Assembly (NCBI GenBank): GCA_947460525.1
Contig: CANHIV010000030.1
Span: forward strand, 1-7,956
Origin: Flavobacteriales bacterium
GTDB taxonomy: Bacteria; Bacteroidota; Bacteroidia; Flavobacteriales_D; Sanyastnellaceae
Length of the DNA stretch: 7,956 nt
Direction: 5' to 3'
The notes under the pieces were generated by a model. It searched no databases. It saw nothing but the letters and a program-made list of their open reading frames with translations, and was not told where the DNA came from. This document shows positions 1-7,036 of this stretch, in pieces (within the stretch, counting starts at the first letter, position 1; each line of letters begins with the position of its first letter). The translations under genes and the position numbers were made by a program.

Positions 1-888
1 ATCAATGTCGAGTATTGTCAGAACCGCTGGGATTATTACAGAAGCGTATCTACCTTTTTTGAAGACACCAAGCCTTCTTTTGTGGTGAATTATGATCGTT
101 ATCTTAAAGCGCAATTGCGCTGGGCGTCAAGTCAGCATTCTGTTGTGAAGTTTCAGTCCTATGCCATTGATCAAAGAGATCTTTACTACCAAACCAAACA
201 GTTTTTAAGTGTGGACACCTCTGATGTGACCCATTTGGAAGGTTGGGTCAATAAATTGTCCTGGGATTTCAATACGCTCAACGCCCATCAATATCCAACA
301 GAGGGCATGCGAATGTTTTTGCAAATGAAAAATGTGAACGGTACTGAACTCACCATTCCAGGTACCACCAATTTGATTCGCGATTCTTCTCTCACCCACC
401 AAAATTGGCAGACCATCCAATTGAAAGGTGAGGGGTATTTAAAAGTTTACAGGGCATGGTCAATAGGATGCGCATTTGAAGGTGTGCACAGCAACCAGAA
501 GGTATTCAACAACTATGTGTCTTCCATTATTCATGAGCAATCTTATCAGCCCATTGCGGAGAGCTCTACTTTCTTTATGAACCAATACAGAGGGTTAACG
601 TATGTCGGTGCAGGGGCAAAGAGTATATTGCAGATCAACAGCAATTTGCATTGGCGTGTGGAGGCTTATCAAATGAATGCCTATCGTTATTACGCCCAAG
701 ATAATTTTAGCAAGGCCGTATTGAATCGAGATGAACAACGCAATAGGATATACAGCACCAGCTTGGTCTATCAAACTTTAGCAGGGCCGTTGTCCCTGCA
801 ATTGAACTATTACGAGCGCAAGGCAGAACCTTTCTCATTGATGGTTCATTTTGGTTACATTTTATATAATGATTCACCACGGGATTGA
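1..888 (+). CDS. Patatin-like phospholipase family protein, C-terminal outer-membrane barrel part (5' end outside window)
   Basis: The reading frame is open from the first base, so the true start lies upstream; the GTG pair at 82-87 is internal. The visible 295 residues alternate polar and aromatic/hydrophobic positions, as in outer-membrane beta strands. The segments FNNYVSSI, QPIAESSTFFM, GPLSLQLNYYE and the ending HFGYILYN resemble, from memory, the C-terminal barrel of Bacteroidota patatin-like proteins (N-terminal patatin lipase, POTRA-like linker, barrel). The patatin domain with its GxSxG serine and Asp would be upstream and cannot be checked here. The family is predicted to hydrolyse lipid acyl esters at the outer membrane. 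The protein ends in ...SPRD rather than with a terminal aromatic residue. An alternative is another Omp85-like barrel. The next gene begins 32 bp downstream on the same strand. Confidence 0.72.
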   Translation: MNVEYCQNRWDYYRSVSTFFEDTKPSFVVNYDRYLKAQLRWASSQHSVVKFQSYAIDQRDLYYQTKQFLSVDTSDVTHLEGWVNKLSWDFNTLNAHQYPTEGMRMFLQMKNVNGTELTIPGTTNLIRDSSLTHQNWQTIQLKGEGYLKVYRAWSIGCAFEGVHSNQKVFNNYVSSIIHEQSYQPIAESSTFFMNQYRGLTYVGAGAKSILQINSNLHWRVEAYQMNAYRYYAQDNFSKAVLNRDEQRNRIYSTSLVYQTLAGPLSLQLNYYERKAEPFSLMVHFGYILYNDSPRD

Positions 889-893
889 TTCTT

Positions 894-901
894 TATCTTT
901 G
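894..901 (+). promoter_or_regulatory. Bacteroidota-type -7 element (TATCTTTG) for the oxidoreductase gene
   Basis: TATCTTTG is an exact match to the Bacteroidota housekeeping consensus TAnnTTTG. It lies six bases after the stop of the upstream gene and 19 bases before the ATG at 921, which would give a 5' leader of roughly a dozen bases. I see no clear -33 TTTG at the usual distance, so the call rests on the -7 match and its position. It suggests the oxidoreductase can be transcribed separately from the patatin-like gene. Confidence 0.5.
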
Positions 902-920
902 TCCCTCAAAACTTTTGAAA

Positions 921-1943
921 ATGTCAAAAATTAAATTTGCTGTTATAGGAGCCGGTCATATTGGAAAGCGTCACGCGGAGATGGTGAAGCGCAATCCCGA
1001 TTGCGAGCTTTTGGCTTTTTGTGATGTCCGTTCTGCAGAGGAATGCAACATACAGGATTTTCAAGTGCCGCTATTTAACGATGTGCAAGAGATGTTCAAA
1101 GCTTTGCCAGAAATTGATGTGGTAAGCGTGTGCACACCCAACGGATTGCATGCTTCACAATCCATGCAAGTCTTGAATGCCAAGAAGCATTTGGTGGTAG
1201 AGAAACCAATGGCATTGACCAAGGCGGCTTGTGAGGAGATTATTTTTAAGAGCTTACAGGTACAAAGACAAGTGTTTTGTGTAATGCAGAATCGTTATAG
1301 TCCGCCCTCTCAATGGATCAAACAAATTTTAGACGATGGCAAGTTGGGAGAGATTTATATGGTGAACATCAATTGTTATTGGAACCGTGATGATCGTTAT
1401 TATAAGAAAGACCACTGGAAAGGGAAATTGGAAAGTGACGGGGGAACCTTGTTTACTCAGTTTTCGCACTTCATTGATATCATGTATTGGTTGTTTAGCG
1501 ATATCACCAACATTCAAGCCCGAATGATGGATTTTAACCATGCACATTCTACTCAATTTGAAGATTCTGGAATGGTAAATTTTGATTTTGTCAATGGTGG
1601 ATTGGGATCTTTTAATTTCTCTACCTCTGTGTATGATCAAAACTATGAAAGCAGCATGACGATCATCGGGGAAAAAGGAACAGTGAAAATAGGTGGTCAG
1701 TACATGAATGAGGTGCAGTATTGCCACATTCAAGGTTATGAAATGCCCGTGTTGCCAGAAGGTAATCCAGCCAATGATTATGGTTTGTACAAGGGTTCAG
1801 CTGCCAATCACGTTTACATCATTGAAAACGTAGTTGAAACGTTGAAAGGGCAAAGTATCATTACCACCAATGCATTGGAAGGAATGAAAGTAGTGGACAT
1901 CATTGAGCGCATGTATGATGCGGCGCCCAAGATTAGAAAGTAA
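921..1943 (+). CDS. Gfo/Idh/MocA family NAD(P)-dependent oxidoreductase, probably acting on a nucleotide sugar
   Basis: A complete 340-residue cytoplasmic oxidoreductase of typical family length. The N-terminal Rossmann fold shows FAVIGAGHIGKRH (glycines 10, 12, 15) for NAD(P) binding and an Asp at the end of strand 2 (FCD, 33-35). The family EKP motif (94-96) holds the expected catalytic Lys95. The C-terminal alpha/beta domain carries GGTLFTQFSHFID, with His183 and Asp186 at the conserved active-site positions. The Gln three residues before the His and the segment NCYWNRDDRYY (151-161) recall the UDP-sugar-acid dehydrogenases of the WlbA/WbpB type, so a role in surface-glycan sugar synthesis is likely but unproven. 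The frame extends back to a TTG at 885, but that start would add unconserved residues and overlap the promoter-like site. The ATG at 921 begins MSKIKFAVIG, the normal family start. No sugar-pathway neighbours are visible. Confidence 0.93.
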   Translation: MSKIKFAVIGAGHIGKRHAEMVKRNPDCELLAFCDVRSAEECNIQDFQVPLFNDVQEMFKALPEIDVVSVCTPNGLHASQSMQVLNAKKHLVVEKPMALTKAACEEIIFKSLQVQRQVFCVMQNRYSPPSQWIKQILDDGKLGEIYMVNINCYWNRDDRYYKKDHWKGKLESDGGTLFTQFSHFIDIMYWLFSDITNIQARMMDFNHAHSTQFEDSGMVNFDFVNGGLGSFNFSTSVYDQNYESSMTIIGEKGTVKIGGQYMNEVQYCHIQGYEMPVLPEGNPANDYGLYKGSAANHVYIIENVVETLKGQSIITTNALEGMKVVDIIERMYDAAPKIRK

Positions 1944-1957
1944 GATAGTAGGAAAAG

Positions 1958-1984
1958 AAAAAAGGCCCGTAAGGGCCTTTTTTT
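1958..1984. terminator. Bidirectional intrinsic terminator between convergent genes
   Basis: An A-run followed by GGCCC (1958-1968), a GTAA loop (1969-1972) and GGGCC followed by a seven-T run (1973-1984) form a perfect 11-bp stem including the A/T part. Because the stem is flanked by A on the left and T on the right, it can terminate transcription from both directions. It serves the oxidoreductase gene (stop at 1943) on the plus strand and the TPR gene (stop at 2001) on the minus strand. Confidence 0.93.
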
Positions 1985-2000
1985 ATGAGGTTCTATTCAA

Positions 2001-2732
2001 TTATTGTGTAACTGAATTGTAATTGATTTGCCATTCTGGATCATCCATGAACAATTCATTGGCATATCCCATCCACTCAGCAGCCTTCTTTTTATCATTG
2101 GCATCACCCAACTCATTGGCGTAGGTGATTAGCGCGGACTTCAAAAGTTTTTTCACTTCTTCATTGTCTGAAGAATAGGTTTGAGAAACCAACAATTCTT
2201 TGGCTTTGGCAAACTCAGTGTCAGATTCCTTAACGGCCTTTGAATGCGCAAAACAAAGTCCCAACATCAAATGCGCTCCGGCATCATTGGGATCGAAATC
2301 TACCATGCAATCGTAAAATCCTTTTGCCTTGGTGTACTTTCCAGCTTCGTATTGAATGTCACCTTCTACAGTCAAGTCTTTTCTCAAATTGATAAAGTAA
2401 TCTGGGAAATCTTGTACATATTTTTTCTCCTTGTCCTTTGCAGCATATTTAGAGGTGTACTTCATCGCGTCTTTAAATGCGTTTTTGTACTCTTCCATTT
2501 GCGCATACTTTTCAATTTTGGACATCTCGTACAATGACATCGCAATGTAGAGGTAGGGAAGCGGATGCTTTTTGGTGGCATCTCCAACGGTGTAGTTTTC
2601 CGCTTTGTTCAATACTTTTTCGTATTTCTGATCGACAAACAAAGACAATAAATCTTTGAATTCGGTTTCCTGAGCCTTTGCAAATTGAGCAAAAAGCATG
2701 ACAGCTAATAATGAGAAGATTTTAATTTTCAT
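2001..2732 (-). CDS. Secreted tetratricopeptide-repeat-like protein
   Basis: A 243-residue protein starting MKIKIFSLLAVMLFAQFAKAQ, a classic Sec signal peptide with likely cleavage after residue 20. There is no lipobox Cys, so it is probably a soluble periplasmic protein. The frame continues upstream to an ATG at 2780, but those 16 residues would precede the signal peptide, so the ATG at 2732 is chosen. The mature part is helical and rich in Lys, Ala, Tyr and Glu. The clearest TPR unit spans about 121-182: GDIQYEAGKYTKAKGFYDCM, then DPNDAGAHLMLGLCFAHS and a further helix. Weaker helical pairs lie at about 25-95 and 195-230. TPR proteins act as protein-protein scaffolds; no partner can be named. 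It is divergent from the TonB-dependent receptor gene across 137 bp, which hints at, but does not show, a shared role in the cell envelope. Confidence 0.85.
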   Translation of the reverse strand: MKIKIFSLLAVMLFAQFAKAQETEFKDLLSLFVDQKYEKVLNKAENYTVGDATKKHPLPYLYIAMSLYEMSKIEKYAQMEEYKNAFKDAMKYTSKYAAKDKEKKYVQDFPDYFINLRKDLTVEGDIQYEAGKYTKAKGFYDCMVDFDPNDAGAHLMLGLCFAHSKAVKESDTEFAKAKELLVSQTYSSDNEEVKKLLKSALITYANELGDANDKKKAAEWMGYANELFMDDPEWQINYNSVTQ

Positions 2733-2766
2733 GGTGCAATTTTTCTGTTCGTCGCTAAAAACAATG

Positions 2767-2774
2767 CCAAAATA
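2767..2774 (-). promoter_or_regulatory. Weak -7-like element (TATTTTGG on the minus strand) for the TPR gene
   Basis: Reading the minus strand, TATTTTGG matches five of the six fixed bases of TAnnTTTG. It lies 34 bases upstream of the ATG at 2732. About 20 bases further upstream is a T-rich stretch that only loosely resembles a -33 TTTG. It is the best candidate I see for this gene's promoter, but it could be coincidental in AT-rich DNA. Confidence 0.22.
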
Positions 2775-2820
2775 GAACATTTATTTCATAAAAGTGCGTT
2801 TGGTACAGAAAATTACGCAA

Positions 2821-2857
2821 AGGTTCGGGAAGGCTCTTTGTATATTCGCACGAACCT
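2821..2857. repeat. 7-bp inverted repeat flanking the receptor promoter
   Basis: AGGTTCG (2821-2827) and CGAACCT (2851-2857) are perfect inverted copies separated by 23 bases, 30 bp from unit to unit. The -7-like element TATATTCG (2841-2848) lies between them. The spacing of about three helical turns would suit an operator for a dimeric regulator. A match this short is not rare by chance in an intergenic region of this size. Confidence 0.3.
2841..2848 (+). promoter_or_regulatory. -7-like element (TATATTCG) for the TonB-dependent receptor gene
   Basis: TATATTCG matches TAnnTTTG at all fixed bases but one and sits 21 bases before the ATG at 2870, the same geometry as the element ahead of the oxidoreductase gene. 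No convincing -33 TTTG is at the ideal spacing; the TTTGG at 2799-2803 is too far away. Confidence 0.4.
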
Positions 2858-2869
2858 GAGAAAATTGAA

Positions 2870-5185
2870 ATGACAAAGAAGTTGCTTTTATTGATTTCCC
2901 TAGTAGCCATTTCCCAATGGGTGATGGCACAAGGGTCTGTGCGTGGATTTATCAAAGACAAAGAAACGGGGCAACCTGTTTTTCCAATTACCATAGGTTT
3001 GGAAGGGACAGAGTACGGTGGATCAACGGACAATTCTGGATACTATTCATTGACCAAGATTCCTGCAGGCAATTACACACTTGTGATTATCTCAATGGAA
3101 TTCAAAGCCATCAAGGAGCCGATCTCCATTGTGAATGGTCAGGTTTTGAGCAAGAACTATTTCGTGGAGAAAGATGGGACGGAGATGACCACCTTGGAGA
3201 TCAACTCGAGAAAGGCGGATCAAATCAACAATGTCAACATTTCTTCTGAAACCATTCGCTCGCAAGACATCAAGAAAATTCCATCTATTGGAGGCCAAAC
3301 GGATATCGTTCAGTATTTAACGGTATTGCCAGGTTTTGTTAGTACAGGCGACCAGGGCGGACAGATATTTGTACGTGGTGGTAGCCCAGTGCAAAACAAA
3401 GTGCTTTTGGACGGAATGATTGTGTACAATCCTTTTCATAGTATCGGTTTGTTTTCTGTATTTGATACAGACATCATCTCTACTGCGGACGTTTATACAG
3501 GTGGTTTCAATGCGCAATATGGCGGTCGTTTGAGCTCTGTCATGGACATCACTACGCGTGACGGAAACAAGAGAAAGAATACTGGACGTGTAGGGATCAA
3601 TCCATTTGGAGCCAAGGTGCTTTTGGAGGGCCCATTGAGAAAATTGACAGAAAAAGGGAATGGGATTTCTTATGTATTCTCAATGAAGAATTCCTATTTG
3701 GATCAATCTTCCAAGGCCATTTATCCATACGTCAACAACGGCAATGGACTACCATTTCGTTACAGAGATATGTATGGTAAGGTTTCTTTTGGTGGAGCAA
3801 CAGGAAGCAAGTTGAACTTGTTTGGTTTCTCTTTCAATGACGCAGTTACCAAGTACCAAAGTTTGTCCAACTTGAGTTGGCAGAACAATGGTTTCGGTGG
3901 GAATTTTGTCGTAGCACCATCAGGGTCTACGGTATTGATCAACGGAAACTTTGCCTTCTCTGATTACAATTGCAAACTGGAAGAAGTAAGTATCCCAGAC
4001 CGCGAGACGGGAATTTCAAGTTTCAATTTTGGTCTGGATTTCAAATACAACATTGAAGATGATGTTTTGAATTATGGAATGGAAGTAGTAGGATTCTCTA
4101 CCTCGTACAATACATTTAATTCTTTGGGTGTGAAAGTGGATTTGGCACAGAATACAACCGAGTTGAATAGTTACGTTACCTACAAAATCAACCGCAAGAA
4201 ATGGATTTTGGAACCTGGTATGCGTCTGCAGTACTACAGTTCTTTGGGTGTAGTTTCTCCTGAACCGAGGATCGGATTTAAATACCGTCAGTCTGAGCGT
4301 TTGCGTTGGAAGTTGGCTGCGGGTAGATATTCTCAAAACCTGATGGCGACCAATTCAGACCGCGATGTGGTCAATCTTTTCTACGGATTCTTAGCAGCAC
4401 CTGAGGAGTTACAGAATGAATTTACAACACCGGAGTTTGAGACAAGAACGGTTCGCAATTCATTGCAACGCGCATTGCACTATGTAGTGGGAATGGAGTT
4501 TGATGTTACCGATGCTTTTAATATCAATTTGGAAGGTTACTACCGTGATTTCCGTCAATTGACGAACATCAACCGCAACAAGATTTTCCCTGATGACAAT
4601 GACCACCAAGACAAGCCAGAGTTGTTGCGCAAAGATTTTATTTTAGAAACAGGTCGCGCTTACGGAGCAGATATCGTTTTGAAGTATGAAACCAAGCGCC
4701 AGTATTTTTATGCGGTTTATTCCATCATGAAAGTAGATCGCTGGGATGGCTTTACCTGGTATTCACCCGTTTTTGATCGTCGTCACAATGTGAACTTTGT
4801 TGCCACACACAAGATGGGTACCAATCGCGATTGGGAACTTTCAGCACGTTGGAATTTGGGTAGTGGATTGCCATTTACACAAACGCAAGGTTACTACCAG
4901 CCCAATTTGACATCGGGTGGAATTAGCACGGACTATGTTTACGCCAATTCCAATGAGATGGGGATTCAATTTGCCCAGCTGAATGGAGGTCGTTTGCCCT
5001 ATTACCACCGCTTGGATTTGAATTTGAAAAAGACGCTTAAAGGGGAGCGTTTCAATTGGGAATGGAACTTGGGAGTGACCAATGCCTACAACAGAGCCAA
5101 TGTGTTCTATATCGATCGCATCACGGCCAAGCGCACAGATCAGTTGCCCATCATGCCAACGTTTGGAATGGAGTTAAGCTTTTAA
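2870..5185 (+). CDS. TonB-dependent outer-membrane receptor with carboxypeptidase-regulatory-like N-terminal domain
   Basis: A complete 771-residue TonB-dependent transporter. Residues 1-20 (MTKKLLLLISLVAISQWVMA) are a signal peptide followed by QG. Residues about 22-100 form a carboxypeptidase-regulatory-like beta-sandwich, with GSVRGFIKDKETGQPV and later DNSGYYSLTKIPAGNYTL, usual in Bacteroidota receptors. The plug domain (about 125-232) has DIVQYLTVLPGFVS, IFVRGGSPVQNKVLLDGM (167-184) and GGFNAQYGGRLSSVMDI (211-227). The remainder is a 22-strand-type barrel ending in FGMELSF with the terminal Phe expected for BAM recognition. It would import an unknown ligand across the outer membrane using TonB/ExbBD energy. 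No SusD-like lipoprotein follows, so it is not a standard SusCD glycan locus, and nothing visible identifies the substrate. Its stop overlaps that of recN by 12 bp on the opposite strand. Confidence 0.95.
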   Translation: MTKKLLLLISLVAISQWVMAQGSVRGFIKDKETGQPVFPITIGLEGTEYGGSTDNSGYYSLTKIPAGNYTLVIISMEFKAIKEPISIVNGQVLSKNYFVEKDGTEMTTLEINSRKADQINNVNISSETIRSQDIKKIPSIGGQTDIVQYLTVLPGFVSTGDQGGQIFVRGGSPVQNKVLLDGMIVYNPFHSIGLFSVFDTDIISTADVYTGGFNAQYGGRLSSVMDITTRDGNKRKNTGRVGINPFGAKVLLEGPLRKLTEKGNGISYVFSMKNSYLDQSSKAIYPYVNNGNGLPFRYRDMYGKVSFGGATGSKLNLFGFSFNDAVTKYQSLSNLSWQNNGFGGNFVVAPSGSTVLINGNFAFSDYNCKLEEVSIPDRETGISSFNFGLDFKYNIEDDVLNYGMEVVGFSTSYNTFNSLGVKVDLAQNTTELNSYVTYKINRKKWILEPGMRLQYYSSLGVVSPEPRIGFKYRQSERLRWKLAAGRYSQNLMATNSDRDVVNLFYGFLAAPEELQNEFTTPEFETRTVRNSLQRALHYVVGMEFDVTDAFNINLEGYYRDFRQLTNINRNKIFPDDNDHQDKPELLRKDFILETGRAYGADIVLKYETKRQYFYAVYSIMKVDRWDGFTWYSPVFDRRHNVNFVATHKMGTNRDWELSARWNLGSGLPFTQTQGYYQPNLTSGGISTDYVYANSNEMGIQFAQLNGGRLPYYHRLDLNLKKTLKGERFNWEWNLGVTNAYNRANVFYIDRITAKRTDQLPIMPTFGMELSF

Positions 5186-6823
5186 TAGCTCCTCTGCATT
5201 GGCAATGGCAGCAGGCGTTGGCGTTTTTCCGCTCAACATCTCTGCAATTTCTTGCACCCTGGTTTTTGCATCCAACGCCAATACTTTGGTGAGGGTGCGA
5301 TTGGCCCCATGTTCCTTGTAGACTTTGAAATGGTGATTGGCTTTTGAGGCAACTTGAGGCAAATGGGAAATGGCGATGACCTGCATTTGTCCAGCACACT
5401 TTTGCAAGAGTTGTCCCATTTTCAATCCGACATCACCGCTGACGCCTTGGTCAATTTCATCCAAAATCATGACGGGTAAATTCTGCCTTGAAGCCATTAC
5501 GGCTTTCAATGCCAACATCACCCTTGAAATCTCACCTCCTGATGCTGCTTGCTGTATGGCTTGCGGCGCCATTCCTTTGTTGGCAGTGAACATGATGGCA
5601 ATATCATCGCAGCCATCTATTTTGGGAGCGACAGCTGTCAAGTTCACGTGAATTTGTGCATGTTCCATGGACAATTGCTGCAGCCAATGGGACATCTCAG
5701 TGGTGAGGGTTCCCGCAGCCTCGGTCCTTCTTTCGCGGATAACCTTTCCTGCAGTCAACACTTGACTTTCTAGCTCCGCAATGGCCAATTGCAATTGCGC
5801 GATTTCTTCCTCAACATTGCCAATGCCCAAAAGTTGCTCATTCCACTTTTCTTTTAGCGAATGAAGTTCGTCAGGTGTTTGCAATCGGTGTTTTTGTTGA
5901 AGACGATAGATTTCTCCCAATTGCTCTTGAAGTTGATTCAGAATTTTAGGGTCAACGGACACTTGGTCCGATAGGCCTTCAACTTCTTGATGAATATCTT
6001 TCACCTCGATGAGCAAAGATTTGATTCTTTGTGCAACGGACTCCCATTGCTCACCATACTTGGCAATCTTCTGTAAATTTTGCTGAGCAAAATGAAGGCG
6101 GGTGTTGATGCCGTCAGGTCCGTCAAGAATTTCAAGTGTGGAGCTCAAGCAAGACTGAATTTCTTCAGCATGCTCCAAGGTCTCTACTTGCTGCTCGGCT
6201 TCTTTTACGTTTACTTTGTCAAGTGGAGAATTTTCCAATTCCTCCCATTGAAAACGGATGAAGTCAGCCGTAGCATTCCATTCCGCTTGAAGTTGAATTT
6301 TCTCTTCGAGATCCTTTTTTGTGGCTTGCCAATTTTTAAAAAGGGCGGCGTAATTTTCTAGTGGGGTTTCATTTTTTGCAATGGCATCTAAGATTTCCAA
6401 TTGAAAATTTCTTTGCCCAATAAGACTTTGCTCGTGCTGTGAATGAATGTCAATTAGGCGTTGACCCGCGTCTTTTAAAAGCGAAACATTGACGGGAGTA
6501 TCATTGATAAAGGATCGCGATTTTCCGGTTGGTAAAATTTCTCTGCGGATGGTCAATACATCATCCCAATCCAAATCGTGTTGTTTGAAGAATGTCTTCC
6601 AATTGCGACCTGCAATTTCGAACTGCGCCTCAATGACGCACTTTTGCTCGTTGTTTCTAAATATTTTGGCATCTGCACGTTGTCCCAAAAGCAAACCAAT
6701 GGCGCCCAATAAAATGGACTTTCCACTTCCCGTTTCTCCTGTGATAACGGTGAAGCCCTCTTCGAAAAGCAATTCAGCTTGATCGATTAAGGCAAAATTT
6801 TGAACACGAATATTTTTTAGCAC
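5174..6823 (-). CDS. recN: DNA repair protein RecN
   Basis: A complete 549-residue SMC-like ATPase of usual RecN length (about 550), acting in the cytoplasm on double-strand breaks in recombinational repair. The N-terminal ATPase half has LKNIRVQNFALID, Walker A GETGSGKS (29-36) and the RecN-typical LIDIHSQHEQ (123-132). A Glu/Gln/Lys-rich coiled-coil arm spans about 160-365, with no zinc hook. The C-terminal half has the ABC signature ASGGEISRVMLALK (427-440), Walker B and D-loop VMILDEIDQGVSGD (451-464) and the H-loop AISHLPQVAS with His487. The usual Thr or Val after DEID/DEVD is Gln459 here. The start is a GTG at 6823: an in-frame TAG lies a few codons upstream with no ATG between, and the protein begins exactly where RecN homologues do. 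No SOS-type operator could be recognised by eye. Confidence 0.97.
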   Translation of the reverse strand: MLKNIRVQNFALIDQAELLFEEGFTVITGETGSGKSILLGAIGLLLGQRADAKIFRNNEQKCVIEAQFEIAGRNWKTFFKQHDLDWDDVLTIRREILPTGKSRSFINDTPVNVSLLKDAGQRLIDIHSQHEQSLIGQRNFQLEILDAIAKNETPLENYAALFKNWQATKKDLEEKIQLQAEWNATADFIRFQWEELENSPLDKVNVKEAEQQVETLEHAEEIQSCLSSTLEILDGPDGINTRLHFAQQNLQKIAKYGEQWESVAQRIKSLLIEVKDIHQEVEGLSDQVSVDPKILNQLQEQLGEIYRLQQKHRLQTPDELHSLKEKWNEQLLGIGNVEEEIAQLQLAIAELESQVLTAGKVIRERRTEAAGTLTTEMSHWLQQLSMEHAQIHVNLTAVAPKIDGCDDIAIMFTANKGMAPQAIQQAASGGEISRVMLALKAVMASRQNLPVMILDEIDQGVSGDVGLKMGQLLQKCAGQMQVIAISHLPQVASKANHHFKVYKEHGANRTLTKVLALDAKTRVQEIAEMLSGKTPTPAAIANAEELLKA

Positions 6824-6838
6824 AGCAAATACTTTTGA

Positions 6839-6846
6839 CGAAAATA
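6839..6846 (-). promoter_or_regulatory. -7-like element (TATTTTCG on the minus strand) for recN
   Basis: On the minus strand TATTTTCG matches five of six fixed bases of TAnnTTTG and lies 15 bases ahead of the GTG start of recN at 6823. It is the same TTCG variant as at the receptor promoter. There is no clear -33 element. One base away, on the plus strand, is an exact TACTTTTG (6830-6837) facing the opposite way. Confidence 0.35.
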
Positions 6847-6876
6847 ACTAGGAATGGCATGCTGAACGAAGAAGAG

Positions 6877-6906
6877 TTATTCGCATTTATGCGCAATTAT
6901 GCGTAT
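6877..6906. repeat. Three tandem imperfect 10-bp repeats (consensus TTATGCGCAT)
   Basis: The units are TTATTCGCAT (6877-6886), TTATGCGCAA (6887-6896) and TTATGCGTAT (6897-6906), each differing from the consensus by one base. The 10-bp period is close to one helical turn, so a protein could meet all three units on one DNA face. The array lies 31-67 bp upstream of the recN -7-like site, in recN's upstream control region. The period is not a multiple of three, so it does not look like a coding repeat. Confidence 0.6.
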
Positions 6907-7036
6907 AGCAGTATAGTATTACCGTCAGTTTGGGTTAGAAGTTTTGTGATTCTGATAAGAATTTCGGTAAGCAAAGACGTGCGCAATGGGGCTGAAAAGG
7001 AATGGTCGTAATGCTGTTTCACATTGTTCAAACACT

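Larger units (their letters stand above)
6824..7036. other. Gene-poor spacer between recN and the AT-rich gene, with repeats
   Basis: This 213-bp stretch contains no gene I can support firmly. It holds the recN promoter-like site, an exact plus-strand TACTTTTG (6830-6837), three tandem 10-bp units (6877-6906) and several short inverted repeats: TTACCG (6919-6924) with CGGTAA (6965-6970), and ATTCT (6949-6953) with AGAAT (6958-6962). The octamer TGCGCAAT occurs at 6890-6897 and again exactly 90 bp later at 6980-6987. A 50-codon frame (ATG 6859, TAA 7009-7011) runs through it but resembles nothing I know. No convincing terminator for the upstream AT-rich gene is visible. Confidence 0.6.

Noticed and set aside
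885..920. TTG at 885 as an earlier start of the oxidoreductase
   Set aside because: It overlaps the stop of the preceding gene and would translate through the TATCTTTG element. The family's N-terminus begins at the ATG at 921.
1329..1733. 134-codon open frame on the minus strand inside the oxidoreductase gene
   Set aside because: It is entirely antisense to a well-conserved gene with clear family motifs. Its translation is a low-complexity His/Ile-rich shadow with no start signal of its own.
2244..2537. 97-codon plus-strand frame opposite the TPR gene
   Set aside because: It is antisense to the signal-peptide-bearing TPR protein. The hydrophobic translation comes from the complement of Lys/Glu-rich codons, not from a membrane protein.
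2870..5185. SusC/SusD glycan utilisation locus
   Set aside because: The receptor is only 771 residues, no SusD-like lipoprotein follows, and the next gene is recN on the other strand.
6489..6782. 97-codon plus-strand frame opposite the start of recN
   Set aside because: It lies across the Walker A region of recN on the other strand and is explained by recN codon usage.
6925..6950. GTTAGAA at 6934-6940 as an integron attC core
   Set aside because: The attC inverse core is GTTRRRY and the last base here is A. The partner RYYYAAC core is not found at a suitable distance, and no integrase is present.
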